Part shown: positions 44,716 to 53,162 of the stretch, piece by piece
Position numbering within the stretch: position 1 is the first letter of the stretch
How the letters are laid out: every line of letters begins with the position of its first letter
Origin: an uncultured Psychroserpens sp.
Lineage (GTDB): Bacteria > Bacteroidota > Bacteroidia > Flavobacteriales > Flavobacteriaceae
DNA length: 64,000 bases
Reading direction: 5' to 3'
NCBI RefSeq assembly: GCF_947501425.1
Contig: NZ_CANMVN010000004.1
Location: forward strand, 186,001 to 250,000
Program-made: the position numbers and the translations under genes
Notes under the pieces: model-generated
Database searches by the model: none
Told to the model about the DNA's origin: nothing
Seen by the model: the letters and a program-made list of their open reading frames with translations, nothing else

Positions 44716-45774
44716 ATGTCGATAAAAATAACAGGAATAGGTAGCTATATACCAGGTGAAGTTGAAAAAAATGAAGATTTTCATCAGCATGAATTTTTAA
44801 ATATTGATGGTAGTCATATCGATTCGCCAAACGAAGTCATCGTCGATAAATTTAAAGCCATAACCGGAATTGTTGAACGTCGCTACGCAGATCCGCAATT
44901 AACGTCATCAGACTTAGGTTTCCTTGCTGCCCAAAAGGCCATTGAGGATGCTAACATGGATCCTGAAGAACTAGATTATATCATATGTGCACACAACTTT
45001 GGTGATGTGAAATCAAATACTGTTCAGTCTGATATTTTGCCATGTCTAGCATCAAGAGTGAAACATAGGTTACGAATAAAAAACCCTAAATGTGTGGCTT
45101 ACGATATACTTTTCGGATGTCCAGGTTGGGTTGAAGGTGTTATTCAGGCGCAAGCATTTATAAAAGCTGGTATGGCAAAAAAATGCCTAGTAATAGGATC
45201 TGAGACTTTATCTCGAGTAGTTGATAAACACGATAGAGACTCTATGATTTACAGTGATGGTGCAGGTGCTACAATTGTAGAAGAAACCGATGAAGAAGGT
45301 GGAATTTTAGCTCACGAAACAGCATCGTTCACCTATGATGAAGCGTATTATTTATTCTTCGGAAACTCTAACAACCAAGAACTTTGTCGAGATACACGAT
45401 ACATTAAAATGCATGGTCGTAAGATTTACGAATTTGCATTGAATAATGTACCATTAGCCATGAAATCATGTCTTGATAAAAGTGGTGTAGACATTAAGGA
45501 TGTGAAAAAAGTTCTGATACATCAAGCTAATGAAAAAATGGATGAAGCTATAATCAAACGTTTTTATCGTTTGTATAAAACACCAGCTCCAGAAGGCATT
45601 ATGCCAATGAGCATTCATAAACTTGGTAATAGCTCAGTAGCAACAGTCCCTACCCTTTTCGACCTAGTTGTAAACAATAAAATTGAGAATCAATCCATAG
45701 AAAAAGGTGACGTTATCATATTTGCAAGTGTTGGTGCAGGAATGCATATCAATGCTATAGTTTACAAATATTAG
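44716..45774 (+). CDS. 3-oxoacyl-ACP synthase III family protein (KASIII/FabH-like)
   Basis: Thiolase-fold condensing enzyme, 352 residues. The Cys-His-Asn triad is intact: C135 in DILFGCPGW, H269 in LIHQANEKM and N305 in LGNSSVATVPTLFD. Longer than E. coli FabH (~317) and with an N-terminal ITGIGSYIPGEVEKNEDFHQHEFLNIDG, it belongs to the KASIII-like group common in Bacteroidota beside a normal FabH, so it may prime a special fatty acid or secondary product. Stop is directly followed by the proC ATG (no gap), so tightly coupled. Confidence 0.9.
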   Translation: MSIKITGIGSYIPGEVEKNEDFHQHEFLNIDGSHIDSPNEVIVDKFKAITGIVERRYADPQLTSSDLGFLAAQKAIEDANMDPEELDYIICAHNFGDVKSNTVQSDILPCLASRVKHRLRIKNPKCVAYDILFGCPGWVEGVIQAQAFIKAGMAKKCLVIGSETLSRVVDKHDRDSMIYSDGAGATIVEETDEEGGILAHETASFTYDEAYYLFFGNSNNQELCRDTRYIKMHGRKIYEFALNNVPLAMKSCLDKSGVDIKDVKKVLIHQANEKMDEAIIKRFYRLYKTPAPEGIMPMSIHKLGNSSVATVPTLFDLVVNNKIENQSIEKGDVIIFASVGAGMHINAIVYKY

Positions 45775-46563
45775 ATGAATTCTACTGTAGCCATATTAGG
45801 AGGTGGTAATCTAGGGCAGGCAATTGCCTCTGGATTATTGAGCGAAAATTTTAAGCCTTCAGATATAGTAATCACAAGGCATAAAACACATTTGCTACAA
45901 GCTTACAAAGATCAAGGTGTTCGTATATCTTCTGATAATATAGACGCAGTTAAAAGTGCGAAAATTATAATTATTGCTGTAAAACCATATCGCATTTCAG
46001 AAGTATTACAGGAGATCTCTTCTCAACTTACATCAGATAGGCTTCTAATATCTGTCGTTAGTGATTTTTCAATAGCTCAAATAAAAAAAGAATTAGAATT
46101 TGAGCCTACAGTTTTTAGAGCTATGCCAAATACAGCGTCTTCTGTAAATGAATCAATGACATGCATTGCCTCGTCCAATGCAACTGATGACGAGACCGCT
46201 AAAGTAATTTCCATTTTTAATGCGCTTGGAGAGACCATTGTCATTAGCGAGCAACTCATGGATGCAGCTACTGTTTTAGGTGCCTGTGGAATCGCTTATG
46301 TATTGCGATTTATAAGAGGAATGATCCAAGGTGGTATAGAAATAGGATTTGATGCGCAAACAGCAACAAAAATTGCAACACAAACTGTAAAAGGAGCAAG
46401 CGAGCTTTTATTACAACAAGGCAATCACCCAGAGGCCGAAATTGATAAAGTAACAACTCCAAAAGGGTGTACCATTGCAGGATTAAATGAAATGGAACAC
46501 CAAGGTTTTAGCTCTGCTTTAATTAAAGGCATCAAAACCTCATATGATAATATTTCAGATTAA
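45775..46563 (+). CDS. proC: Pyrroline-5-carboxylate reductase
   Basis: 262 residues. N-terminal Rossmann VAILGGGNLGQAIASGLL, then ISVVSDFSIAQIKKEL, FRAMPNTASSVNESMTCI, and C-terminal GACGIAYVLRFIRGMIQGGIEIGFDAQTATKIATQTVKGASELL, TTPKGCTIAGLNEME (the P5CR signature). NAD(P)H-dependent last step of proline synthesis. Gene is sandwiched without gaps between a KASIII and a methyltransferase gene; whether that reflects a special pathway or simple compaction is open. Its stop overlaps the next ATG as TAATG. Confidence 0.92.
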   Translation: MNSTVAILGGGNLGQAIASGLLSENFKPSDIVITRHKTHLLQAYKDQGVRISSDNIDAVKSAKIIIIAVKPYRISEVLQEISSQLTSDRLLISVVSDFSIAQIKKELEFEPTVFRAMPNTASSVNESMTCIASSNATDDETAKVISIFNALGETIVISEQLMDAATVLGACGIAYVLRFIRGMIQGGIEIGFDAQTATKIATQTVKGASELLLQQGNHPEAEIDKVTTPKGCTIAGLNEMEHQGFSSALIKGIKTSYDNISD

Positions 46564-47090
46564 TGTACGAAAACACATATCCTAATAAACGCTTCAAGCA
46601 TACCGTTCAGTTTCTAAAAACCCATGTAAATACTTCTGAGTCTATTCTCGATCTCGGCGTTGAAAACCCTTTATCTGAAATTCTAAAAATCAATGGTTAT
46701 GACGTTACAAACACCTCTGGTATAGATTTAGATTTAGACACCACCGAAATTGAACAGTCTCCTGCAAGTGTAATTACTGCCTTTGAAATTTTTGAACACC
46801 TACTCTCACCTTTTACTGTATTGCAATCGATAAAAGCAGATAAATTAGTAGCCAGCATTCCTCTAAAATTATGGTTTGCATCAGCATACAGAAGCAAAAC
46901 GGATATGAGAGATCGTCATTATCACGAATTTGAAGACTGGCAATTTGATTGGTTGTTAGAAAAATCTGGTTGGAAAATAATAGCTTCAGAAAAGTGGACA
47001 AATCCAACTAAAAAAATTGGAATCAGGCCATTGCTTCGCTGGTTTACACCAAGATACTATATCGTTTATGCGCAAAAGTCTAATTCTTAA
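46563..47090 (+). CDS. Putative SAM-dependent methyltransferase
   Basis: 175 residues. A class I methyltransferase-like core: ESILDLGVENPLSEILKINGYDVTNTSGIDLDLD (motif I region, with a modified GxGxG: LGVENP), then SVITAFEIFEHLLSPFTVL (motif with FEHL) and LVASIPLKLW. The rest, DMRDRHYHEFEDWQFDWLLEKSGWKII, matches methyltransferase_11/23-type proteins acting late in the chain. The SAM-binding Gly motif is degenerate, so activity is unproven. Overlaps the convergent FG-GAP gene by 11 bases. Confidence 0.75.
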   Translation: MYENTYPNKRFKHTVQFLKTHVNTSESILDLGVENPLSEILKINGYDVTNTSGIDLDLDTTEIEQSPASVITAFEIFEHLLSPFTVLQSIKADKLVASIPLKLWFASAYRSKTDMRDRHYHEFEDWQFDWLLEKSGWKIIASEKWTNPTKKIGIRPLLRWFTPRYYIVYAQKSNS

Positions 47091-48612
47091 TTAGCTTATA
47101 TGTAAAACTACTATTTGAGAAGCTTTCATTTAAAACTACTATATACATTCCTTTAGACAACATAGATATATCGTATTGATTGGTTTGGTTAATTAAACTA
47201 GATGAAACAAGTCTGCCAGTTTGCTCATATATACGAAAAGAATAACCTGACATATTTCCTGTAAATGAAATAGAATTATTTGCTGGATTTGGATAAAGCT
47301 TGATGTCTTGTTTTGATGAAAAATCTTCTATTGACAACGCTTCTTTTTTCAATTTCAAAATCCAAATTGCTCCCTTGTTATACCCATTTACGCTATCTCC
47401 GAAAGCACCGACTGCAATAGATTGTTGCCCACCAAGATCTCCGATATTAGCTACCGAAAATCCAAAAAAATCATCTGAACCAAGTGTACCAGTAAAATTA
47501 TTTAGACCTGCCCCATATTTTTCAAAGCTATCAACTGTCCCATCAGCATTCAAATTCAATATATAAAACAAGTTACTTTGACAGCCCACTATCAATTCTG
47601 GTTTTCCATCATCATTCAAATCTCCAATGTAACTTGAAGATCTACCAAATCTTAATTCTTGGGATAAAGTATCAGATAAGCCACCATTTGTCTCGCTTAT
47701 TTTCTGGGATGAATTTACTGTTCCATCAGAGTTCATAAATAATATATATATAGCGCCTTTGTTTGTGCCTCCATCATCATCACGATAGGCACCAACAGCC
47801 AAATCAATAATACCATCTCCGTTTAAGTCTCCAAGATTTGTAACCGAAGATCCAAAATAGTCTTGAAAGTCGAAATTGAGATTTAAATTCCCACTTGTTG
47901 CGCTTATTTTTTGATGGCTATTAACTGTAAAATCGCTGTTCAAGAATAAAACCCAGACAGCTCCACTTTCTTGACCACCATCTCCATCACGTCTCGCTCC
48001 AACGGCAATATCTGAATTACCATCTCCATTTAAATCTCCTATATTAGTAATATCACTACCAAAAACATCCCAAACATCAATTATTCCAGTAAAATTACCT
48101 TGAATCTCATTAATTTTCTGATATGATGAAACTGTTCCATCACTTAATAAAGATAGTATGTAAATTCCTCCATGTCTATGTCCAGCTTCATTATCATATT
48201 CAGCTCCAACGGCAATCTCAGTAAGTCCATCATTGTTCAAGTCACCTAAATAACTTATAGATCGACCAAAATAATCCCATTCAATCAAACTAGCGTTAAA
48301 ACCGCCTTCAGTTTCACTAATCTTCTGAGTTGAATTTATACTTCCATCTTGATTCAAAAAAAGAATATATATAGCGCCTTTGTTTGTACCTCCATCATCA
48401 TCTTGATTTGCTCCAACTGCAAGATCATTAACTCCGTCTCCATTAATATCACCTATCCCTTCAACCGAGTGCCCAAACCAATCTTCATCATCTAAGATGT
48501 AGCTAAAATTTGTACTAGAAGAGTTTAATTTTTGATAAGAAAGCACCTCATACTCTTGGGCTCCTGTCATAAAAAAAAATAAACTCACTACAATAAAACA
48601 TCTTAAATACAT
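47080..48612 (-). CDS. Secreted FG-GAP repeat protein with T9SS sorting domain
   Basis: 510 residues from the ATG that gives signal MYLRCFIVVSLFFFMTGAQ; an in-frame upstream extension would run through the start of the divergent gene and lacks a signal. Six FG-GAP/integrin-propeller blades are seen with the calcium-loop pattern GD(L/I)NGDGxxDLAVGA, blade 6 degenerate (GDLGGQQSIAVGA). Blades 1 and 4 share DDDGGTNKGAIYILF and near-identical DNA. C-terminus LYPNPANNSISF ... GMYIVVLN ... YKLIKN is a T9SS type A sorting domain. Probably a surface adhesin-like or scaffold propeller; ligand unknown. Convergent with the methyltransferase gene. Confidence 0.9.
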   Translation of the reverse strand: MYLRCFIVVSLFFFMTGAQEYEVLSYQKLNSSSTNFSYILDDEDWFGHSVEGIGDINGDGVNDLAVGANQDDDGGTNKGAIYILFLNQDGSINSTQKISETEGGFNASLIEWDYFGRSISYLGDLNNDGLTEIAVGAEYDNEAGHRHGGIYILSLLSDGTVSSYQKINEIQGNFTGIIDVWDVFGSDITNIGDLNGDGNSDIAVGARRDGDGGQESGAVWVLFLNSDFTVNSHQKISATSGNLNLNFDFQDYFGSSVTNLGDLNGDGIIDLAVGAYRDDDGGTNKGAIYILFMNSDGTVNSSQKISETNGGLSDTLSQELRFGRSSSYIGDLNDDGKPELIVGCQSNLFYILNLNADGTVDSFEKYGAGLNNFTGTLGSDDFFGFSVANIGDLGGQQSIAVGAFGDSVNGYNKGAIWILKLKKEALSIEDFSSKQDIKLYPNPANNSISFTGNMSGYSFRIYEQTGRLVSSSLINQTNQYDISMLSKGMYIVVLNESFSNSSFTYKLIKN

Positions 48613-48618
48613 AATTGC

Positions 48619-48626
48619 TAATTTTG
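48619..48626 (+). promoter_or_regulatory. Bacteroidota -7 box TAATTTTG for the glycosyltransferase gene
   Basis: Exact TAnnTTTG match 10 bases before the ATG; the predicted leader is only a few bases. The whole divergent gap is 24 bases, so the two promoters overlap the opposite coding regions. Confidence 0.5.
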
Positions 48627-48636
48627 AATAAATATA

Positions 48637-49494
48637 ATGAAAAATCTGAAGTTTTATATCATCATCCCAGCACACAACGAAGAGGAATCTATTGCTCAAA
48701 CTTTAGAGTCGTTGATTACTCAAACACTACCTGCAAAACACATTGTGGTGGTCAATGATAACTCGACAGATCTTACAGAACAAATTGTTAAAACTTTAGC
48801 AAAAGAACATTCCAATATATCTTTAGTTAATGTGACCTCATCAGATGAGCATTTACCTGGCTCTAAAATCATCAATGCATTCTATAAAGGATATGAGACC
48901 TTAGATGAGGCTTATGACGTGATTTGTAAATTTGATGCAGACCTGATTTTTCCTAAACATTATTTAGAACGCTTGGCATCGCATTTCAGCAAAAATAAGC
49001 AACTAGGCATGGCTGCTGGCTTTTGTTACGTTGAGAAAAACAAAGAGTGGGTTTTAGAAAATCTTACACGAAAAGATCACATTCGCGGTGCACTAAAAGC
49101 ATATCGAAAACAATGCTTTTTAGATATTGGCAAGCTCAAACCATCTATGGGTTGGGATACTGTTGACGAACTCTTGGCTTCGTATTACAATTGGGATTTA
49201 TTAACTGATGCATCCTTGCATGTCAAGCACCTTAAACCTACAGGCATAAGTTACAATAAAGCCTCCAAATATCTTCAAGGAGAAGCGATGTATAAAATGC
49301 GTTACGGTTTTATTATCACGCTAATTTCGGCTTTAAAACTAGCTTACAAAAAGAAAAGCATAGTTCTTTTTAAAGATTATATGTTTGGTTATTTTAGAGG
49401 AAAGCAACAAAGCCTAGAACGCCTTGTCAGTAAAGAGCAAGGCCAATTCATAAGACGACTCCGTTGGAAAGGTATGTTAGGCAAATTAAAATAG
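48637..49494 (+). CDS. Family 2 glycosyltransferase
   Basis: 285 residues, GT-A fold. FYIIIPAHNEEESIAQTLESLITQTLPAKHIVVVNDNSTDLTEQIV (nucleotide-binding start and acidic DNST), then VICKFDADLIFPKHYLERL (the DxD motif as DAD), and the acceptor region MGWDTVDELLASYYNW. No transmembrane helix is evident, so a cytoplasmic or peripherally bound enzyme, likely adding a sugar to an envelope glycan or lipid. Ends 1 base before the convergent nuclease gene. Confidence 0.9.
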   Translation: MKNLKFYIIIPAHNEEESIAQTLESLITQTLPAKHIVVVNDNSTDLTEQIVKTLAKEHSNISLVNVTSSDEHLPGSKIINAFYKGYETLDEAYDVICKFDADLIFPKHYLERLASHFSKNKQLGMAAGFCYVEKNKEWVLENLTRKDHIRGALKAYRKQCFLDIGKLKPSMGWDTVDELLASYYNWDLLTDASLHVKHLKPTGISYNKASKYLQGEAMYKMRYGFIITLISALKLAYKKKSIVLFKDYMFGYFRGKQQSLERLVSKEQGQFIRRLRWKGMLGKLK

Positions 49495-49495
49495 T

Positions 49496-50305
49496 TTAAT
49501 TAAAACTCCAACCTTTATAGCTACTAGAGGATTCTAACGTATTTTCAATGCTATCCTCTAATTCTGAAAAGAAGTCAATACCTGTTAATTCCTCGATTTC
49601 ATCAACTGAAACAACAAATTCATAAAGCGGTCGTTTAGAATTTTTGTGAGGCATTAAAAATGCAATCATTTTAGTCTTTCCTATATTATTATCAATCAAT
49701 ACTTTATAAAACTGATTAGGCACACTCACCTTCTCATCACCTATGGTTTTCATGGTTCCATTTAATACACCTCCTGTAACAACAAAAACGCCATCATATT
49801 TCCTTGCCCAATAGCGTACTTTTTGCTCAAGAGTATTCCAAATTCCTGAATTGAAGTCGTGTTTTTGCGGACTTATATTACTGGTTAAAAAGGTTTCATC
49901 ATGTGCCTCTTGACTATACCTCTTATCACCTGCAGGACAGAGGTGTCCTCGATCATAACCCGATTGCTTATAATTTCTCCAATGTGCAGCTTTAGTTTTT
50001 ACTGCCTTATCAATTTCAAAATAAGGACGCTTAAAATTGGTGTTTGCAAGATGTGATTTCTTTAATTCATAAGCCACCCATTCGGCTTGTTCGTGTGGTT
50101 CGCTGTAGGATAAAGAATAGCCTTCGTGATGTATAATTTGTCCCGTTGTACTTGTTGGTAAAAAGTATTCGTTGGTATCGTCTTTTACGGTTTGTCCTTG
50201 CTTTATAATCTCGGTTGATTCTTGTTCTTTTAAAACATATTCATAACCAAAAACACATAGTATAATAATTATTGCTATGGCAGTGGAAATTGTTTTTTTA
50301 TTCAT
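49496..50305 (-). CDS. Membrane-anchored DNA/RNA non-specific endonuclease (NucA/EndoG type)
   Basis: 269 residues. An N-terminal hydrophobic segment (5-20) acts as signal anchor; the nuclease domain begins ~50. The beta-beta-alpha metal motif is DRGH at 118-121 with H121 as general base, and the metal-ligand Asn is N152 in FNSGIWNTLE; TSNISPQKHDFNSGIWNTLEQKVR and VFVVTGGVL are family marks. Lies outside the cytoplasm by prediction, for nutrient or defence DNA degradation. Directly follows the LytS-type kinase gene (2-base gap), so it is expressed with it. Confidence 0.92.
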   Translation of the reverse strand: MNKKTISTAIAIIIILCVFGYEYVLKEQESTEIIKQGQTVKDDTNEYFLPTSTTGQIIHHEGYSLSYSEPHEQAEWVAYELKKSHLANTNFKRPYFEIDKAVKTKAAHWRNYKQSGYDRGHLCPAGDKRYSQEAHDETFLTSNISPQKHDFNSGIWNTLEQKVRYWARKYDGVFVVTGGVLNGTMKTIGDEKVSVPNQFYKVLIDNNIGKTKMIAFLMPHKNSKRPLYEFVVSVDEIEELTGIDFFSELEDSIENTLESSSSYKGWSFN

Positions 50306-50307
50306 TT

Positions 50308-52200
50308 TTAAACATCTAATAAGTATGGCAAATATAATTTAACCTGCGTTCCCTGATCTTTATTTTTAATTAAATATCTGGCATCGACTTTAAACTTATT
50401 TTTTAAAATTTCTAAACGTTCTTTGATAATATCACCTGAAACCGATTTTTGCTTCTTAGTCTCTTTTAAACCTTTTGAATAGCCTACGCCATTATCATCA
50501 ATTTCACATAAGAGCAAACCTTTTTCATTTCTAGAAATCTTTATATCTACTCTACCTCTGTTATGATTAGGTTTCAAACCGTGTAAGATAGCATTCTCAA
50601 CAAAAGGCTGTATAAGCATTGGAGGAATAATAAATTCTTCCTGATCTATTGATTGATCTATATTAAAACTAAAGTCGAAATCCTTAGAAAATTGGGATTG
50701 TAATTCCAGATAGCTATTTAAGGTTGTTAGCTCATCTTCTAAGCTTACAAACTCCTCTCTAGAATTAGTTAATACCAATCTAAATAAATTTGATAATTTA
50801 TTAATGTAAGGTATGGCATCATCAGATTTCTTATTAACCAGTGCACTTACTGTATTCATGGCATTACCTATAAAATGTGGATTCATTTGAGAACGTAACA
50901 AGCGTTGTTCTAAATTTTCTTTTTCATATTTATTTTTAAGTTTTCGTTGTTTAAAAAACAAGACACCCAAAAGAAGAGCCAGTAAAAACAAACCTGCTAA
51001 TCCAAAACCAATTGTTCTTTGTTGTTTTATAATTATCCCTTGTTGTTTTTTGCTTTCCTCTAATTGTGCAATAGAGGCATCTTTTTCTTTTGTTTGGTAA
51101 GAGGTTTCCAAGTTTTGAAGTTCCTGCTGTTGTTGCTCTTTATTATATCTTTCATAAATGAGAGAGGATTCTTTTATTAGCGCTTTGTACTCAGAAGCAT
51201 TGCCTTTTTTTTGATACGCAATACCTAGTGTTTCAATAACATATGTTGCTAATTCATAATCATCTCTATTAATTTTTTCTTGACCTTTTATAGCACTTAA
51301 TAGTTCTTTTAAATCTTCAATAGCCTTGTTCGTTTTCCCTTCAAAAACTTCAACATAACATTTTAAAAAATCATAATTAAATTGTGCTCCAGGAAAATCG
51401 CCTACACCATTAGCTTTAATAGCTTCAATGGCCTGTTTAAAATATTTAGAGGCTTGGAGATACTTGTCATCTTGATGGTATGTAAATGCCAAATAAGCGT
51501 ACAATGTTGGGATATTACTTTTATAATCTGAATTGATAGATTTATCTAATCCTTTATTGTAATACTTTCTTGCTTCTTCAACATTGTTCATATCCTTATA
51601 TAGTGCTCCAATTTTAGTTAAAGTAACAACAGCTGGTCTACTAATATTCATATAGACTGAGTCTTTTTCTACTTCAAGAAAATATTTTAGGGCTAATTCT
51701 TTATTTCCCATTTGAATATGTGCATCTGCAATACCTGCTGTGACATATGATATATACTTATAAGGGTAAATCTTAGACAGATCAATTGCTGCCTGATAAT
51801 TTATGATGGAATTCTTATAATCCTTTGAAGCGGCTTTTAAACTTCTGGCTTTATTAATATAAACACCAACCAAATAATGCTCGTCCACTGGACGAGGAAC
51901 CTCTAAGTCATTATACGTTTTAATTGCCTTATCAGCATAAAAGAATACGGAGTCATACTTATTTTCTCTAGAGGCAAGTGAAGCCAAGCCTGCATAATAA
52001 CGTGTCCATCCTTTAAGTTTTTTATCAGACTCTAATATTTTTTTATAGTCTGACAATTTAATTCTTAGATTATTTTTATTAATAGAGTCAACATATTTCT
52101 GAGTATATACTTTATTTGCATCATATGTAAGTATGTCTTCATTTTGAGAATAACCAACATAATTAATTAAAAAAGTTATAAAAAAAAGAAGTATTTTCAT
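50308..52200 (-). CDS. TPR sensor histidine kinase of the LytS/YehU family
   Basis: 630 residues. Signal peptide (1-18), periplasmic TPR array (~30-360), coiled coil, one transmembrane helix (397-416), then a His_kinase domain with the phosphoacceptor H442 in RSQMNPHFIGNAMN and HATPase N-box IPPMLIQPFVENAILHGLKPN and G-box (DDNGVGYSKG). This is the cytoplasmic LytS-type kinase coupled to a sensory TPR domain, typical of Bacteroidota. The LytTR response regulator lies divergently 22 bases away and is the obvious partner. Ligand unknown. Confidence 0.93.
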   Translation of the reverse strand: MKILLFFITFLINYVGYSQNEDILTYDANKVYTQKYVDSINKNNLRIKLSDYKKILESDKKLKGWTRYYAGLASLASRENKYDSVFFYADKAIKTYNDLEVPRPVDEHYLVGVYINKARSLKAASKDYKNSIINYQAAIDLSKIYPYKYISYVTAGIADAHIQMGNKELALKYFLEVEKDSVYMNISRPAVVTLTKIGALYKDMNNVEEARKYYNKGLDKSINSDYKSNIPTLYAYLAFTYHQDDKYLQASKYFKQAIEAIKANGVGDFPGAQFNYDFLKCYVEVFEGKTNKAIEDLKELLSAIKGQEKINRDDYELATYVIETLGIAYQKKGNASEYKALIKESSLIYERYNKEQQQQELQNLETSYQTKEKDASIAQLEESKKQQGIIIKQQRTIGFGLAGLFLLALLLGVLFFKQRKLKNKYEKENLEQRLLRSQMNPHFIGNAMNTVSALVNKKSDDAIPYINKLSNLFRLVLTNSREEFVSLEDELTTLNSYLELQSQFSKDFDFSFNIDQSIDQEEFIIPPMLIQPFVENAILHGLKPNHNRGRVDIKISRNEKGLLLCEIDDNGVGYSKGLKETKKQKSVSGDIIKERLEILKNKFKVDARYLIKNKDQGTQVKLYLPYLLDV

Positions 52201-52222
52201 GTTTAAAATTAGCGGTTAATAA

Positions 52223-52978
52223 ATGATAAAGAGCAATTCTAAAATTAACACAATTATTATAGAAGACAATATTGAATCTCAAGAATATTTGACTTCTATT
52301 TTACAGAGTCAATTCAGTAATATAGATATTATTGGTTATGCTGATAATGTGATAGACTCCATATCAATTATTAATACTGAGAAACCTGAGTTGATTTTCA
52401 TGGATATTGAATTAATCGATGGTTACTCATTTGAGATTTTCAAACATCTGAAACATCATGATTTTGAAGTGATCTTTGTTACCGCCTTTGACAATTATAT
52501 GAGCAAAGCTATTGACCACTATGCGTTTAGTTATATCATTAAACCTTATGAAAAGGATAGAATGATTAAAGTTATTAATCGATATATCCATTTAAAAGAG
52601 CGCTTATTCTCAGAACATAAATTCCAACTACTTTCCAGTTTTCTGAGTTCTAAAAGTTCTCGTTTTCTTTTACATGTTGGAAATGAGCATGTATCAATTA
52701 ATATAAATGATATTATCAAATGTGAAGCTGAAGGAAACTACACTTATTTCTACCTCGCAGATCATAAAAAATACTTAGCGTCCAATTCACTCAAATATTA
52801 CGAAGAATTGTTAATCGATAAAGGCTTTTTTAAGGCACATCGATCAGTACTCATTAATATAGAGTATATCGCTTCCATATATAAAAAGGAAACCATCATA
52901 CTTACCAATAATGACAAAATAAATGTCTCTGTCAGAAACAAATCTAATCTTACTGATTTGATTAATCAATTATCATAG
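52223..52978 (+). CDS. LytTR-family response regulator
   Basis: 251 residues: receiver domain (1-125) with phosphoacceptor D61 in LIFMDIELIDGYSF, acidic pair E14-D15 (IIIEDN), T/S in VIFVTAF and K in IIKPYEK; LytTR DNA-binding domain (~150-251) with DIIKCEAEGNYTYFYLADHKKYLASNSLKYYEELL and FKAHRSVLINIEYI. LytTR proteins bind two direct repeats 21 bases apart. Such a pair lies right downstream at 53001-53030, before the next gene. Divergent partner kinase gene upstream. Confidence 0.95.
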   Translation: MIKSNSKINTIIIEDNIESQEYLTSILQSQFSNIDIIGYADNVIDSISIINTEKPELIFMDIELIDGYSFEIFKHLKHHDFEVIFVTAFDNYMSKAIDHYAFSYIIKPYEKDRMIKVINRYIHLKERLFSEHKFQLLSSFLSSKSSRFLLHVGNEHVSININDIIKCEAEGNYTYFYLADHKKYLASNSLKYYEELLIDKGFFKAHRSVLINIEYIASIYKKETIILTNNDKINVSVRNKSNLTDLINQLS

Positions 52979-53000
52979 TCATCTTAAAAAGTTATAAGAC

Positions 53001-53030
53001 AACGCTTATCATTAAAATCTTAACGCTCGT
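53001..53030 (+). promoter_or_regulatory. Predicted LytTR operator: two 9-bp direct repeats, 12-bp spacer
   Basis: AACGCTTAT at 53001-53009 and AACGCTCGT at 53022-53030 (identity continues into TCATT in both copies). Spacing of 21 bases between repeat starts equals the AgrA-type arrangement, and each repeat fits 8 of 9 positions of the published AgrA-type consensus (W M [CA] G T T N R K). The pair ends 26 bases before the promoter TTG at 53057, an activator position. Confidence 0.7.
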
Positions 53031-53056
53031 CATTTTGTTCTAGATTTTACAGGTTC

Positions 53057-53086
53057 TTGACACTACTTTTAAGTATAATACATTTG
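53057..53086 (+). promoter_or_regulatory. Canonical Bacteroidota promoter TTG-N19-TACATTTG
   Basis: -33 TTG at 53057-53059 and exact -7 box TACATTTG at 53079-53086 with a 19-base spacer. It drives the T9SS gene at 53163 with a leader of about 70 bases. The LytTR-type repeats lie just upstream. Confidence 0.72.
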
Positions 53087-53162
53087 AAAAATCTCTTTTT
53101 CATTGTCGTATTATCGCGGAAACCGAAAAGCGAATGAGTAGGCAATTAAAACTATTTCAACT

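Noticed and set aside
46077-46259. Short minus-strand open frame inside proC
   Set aside because: Shadow of the coding frame: no start context, no family resemblance; the same applies to other short antisense frames within real genes.
48613-48699. In-frame upstream extension of the FG-GAP gene
   Set aside because: It would overlap the start of the divergent glycosyltransferase and push the signal peptide to residue 30.
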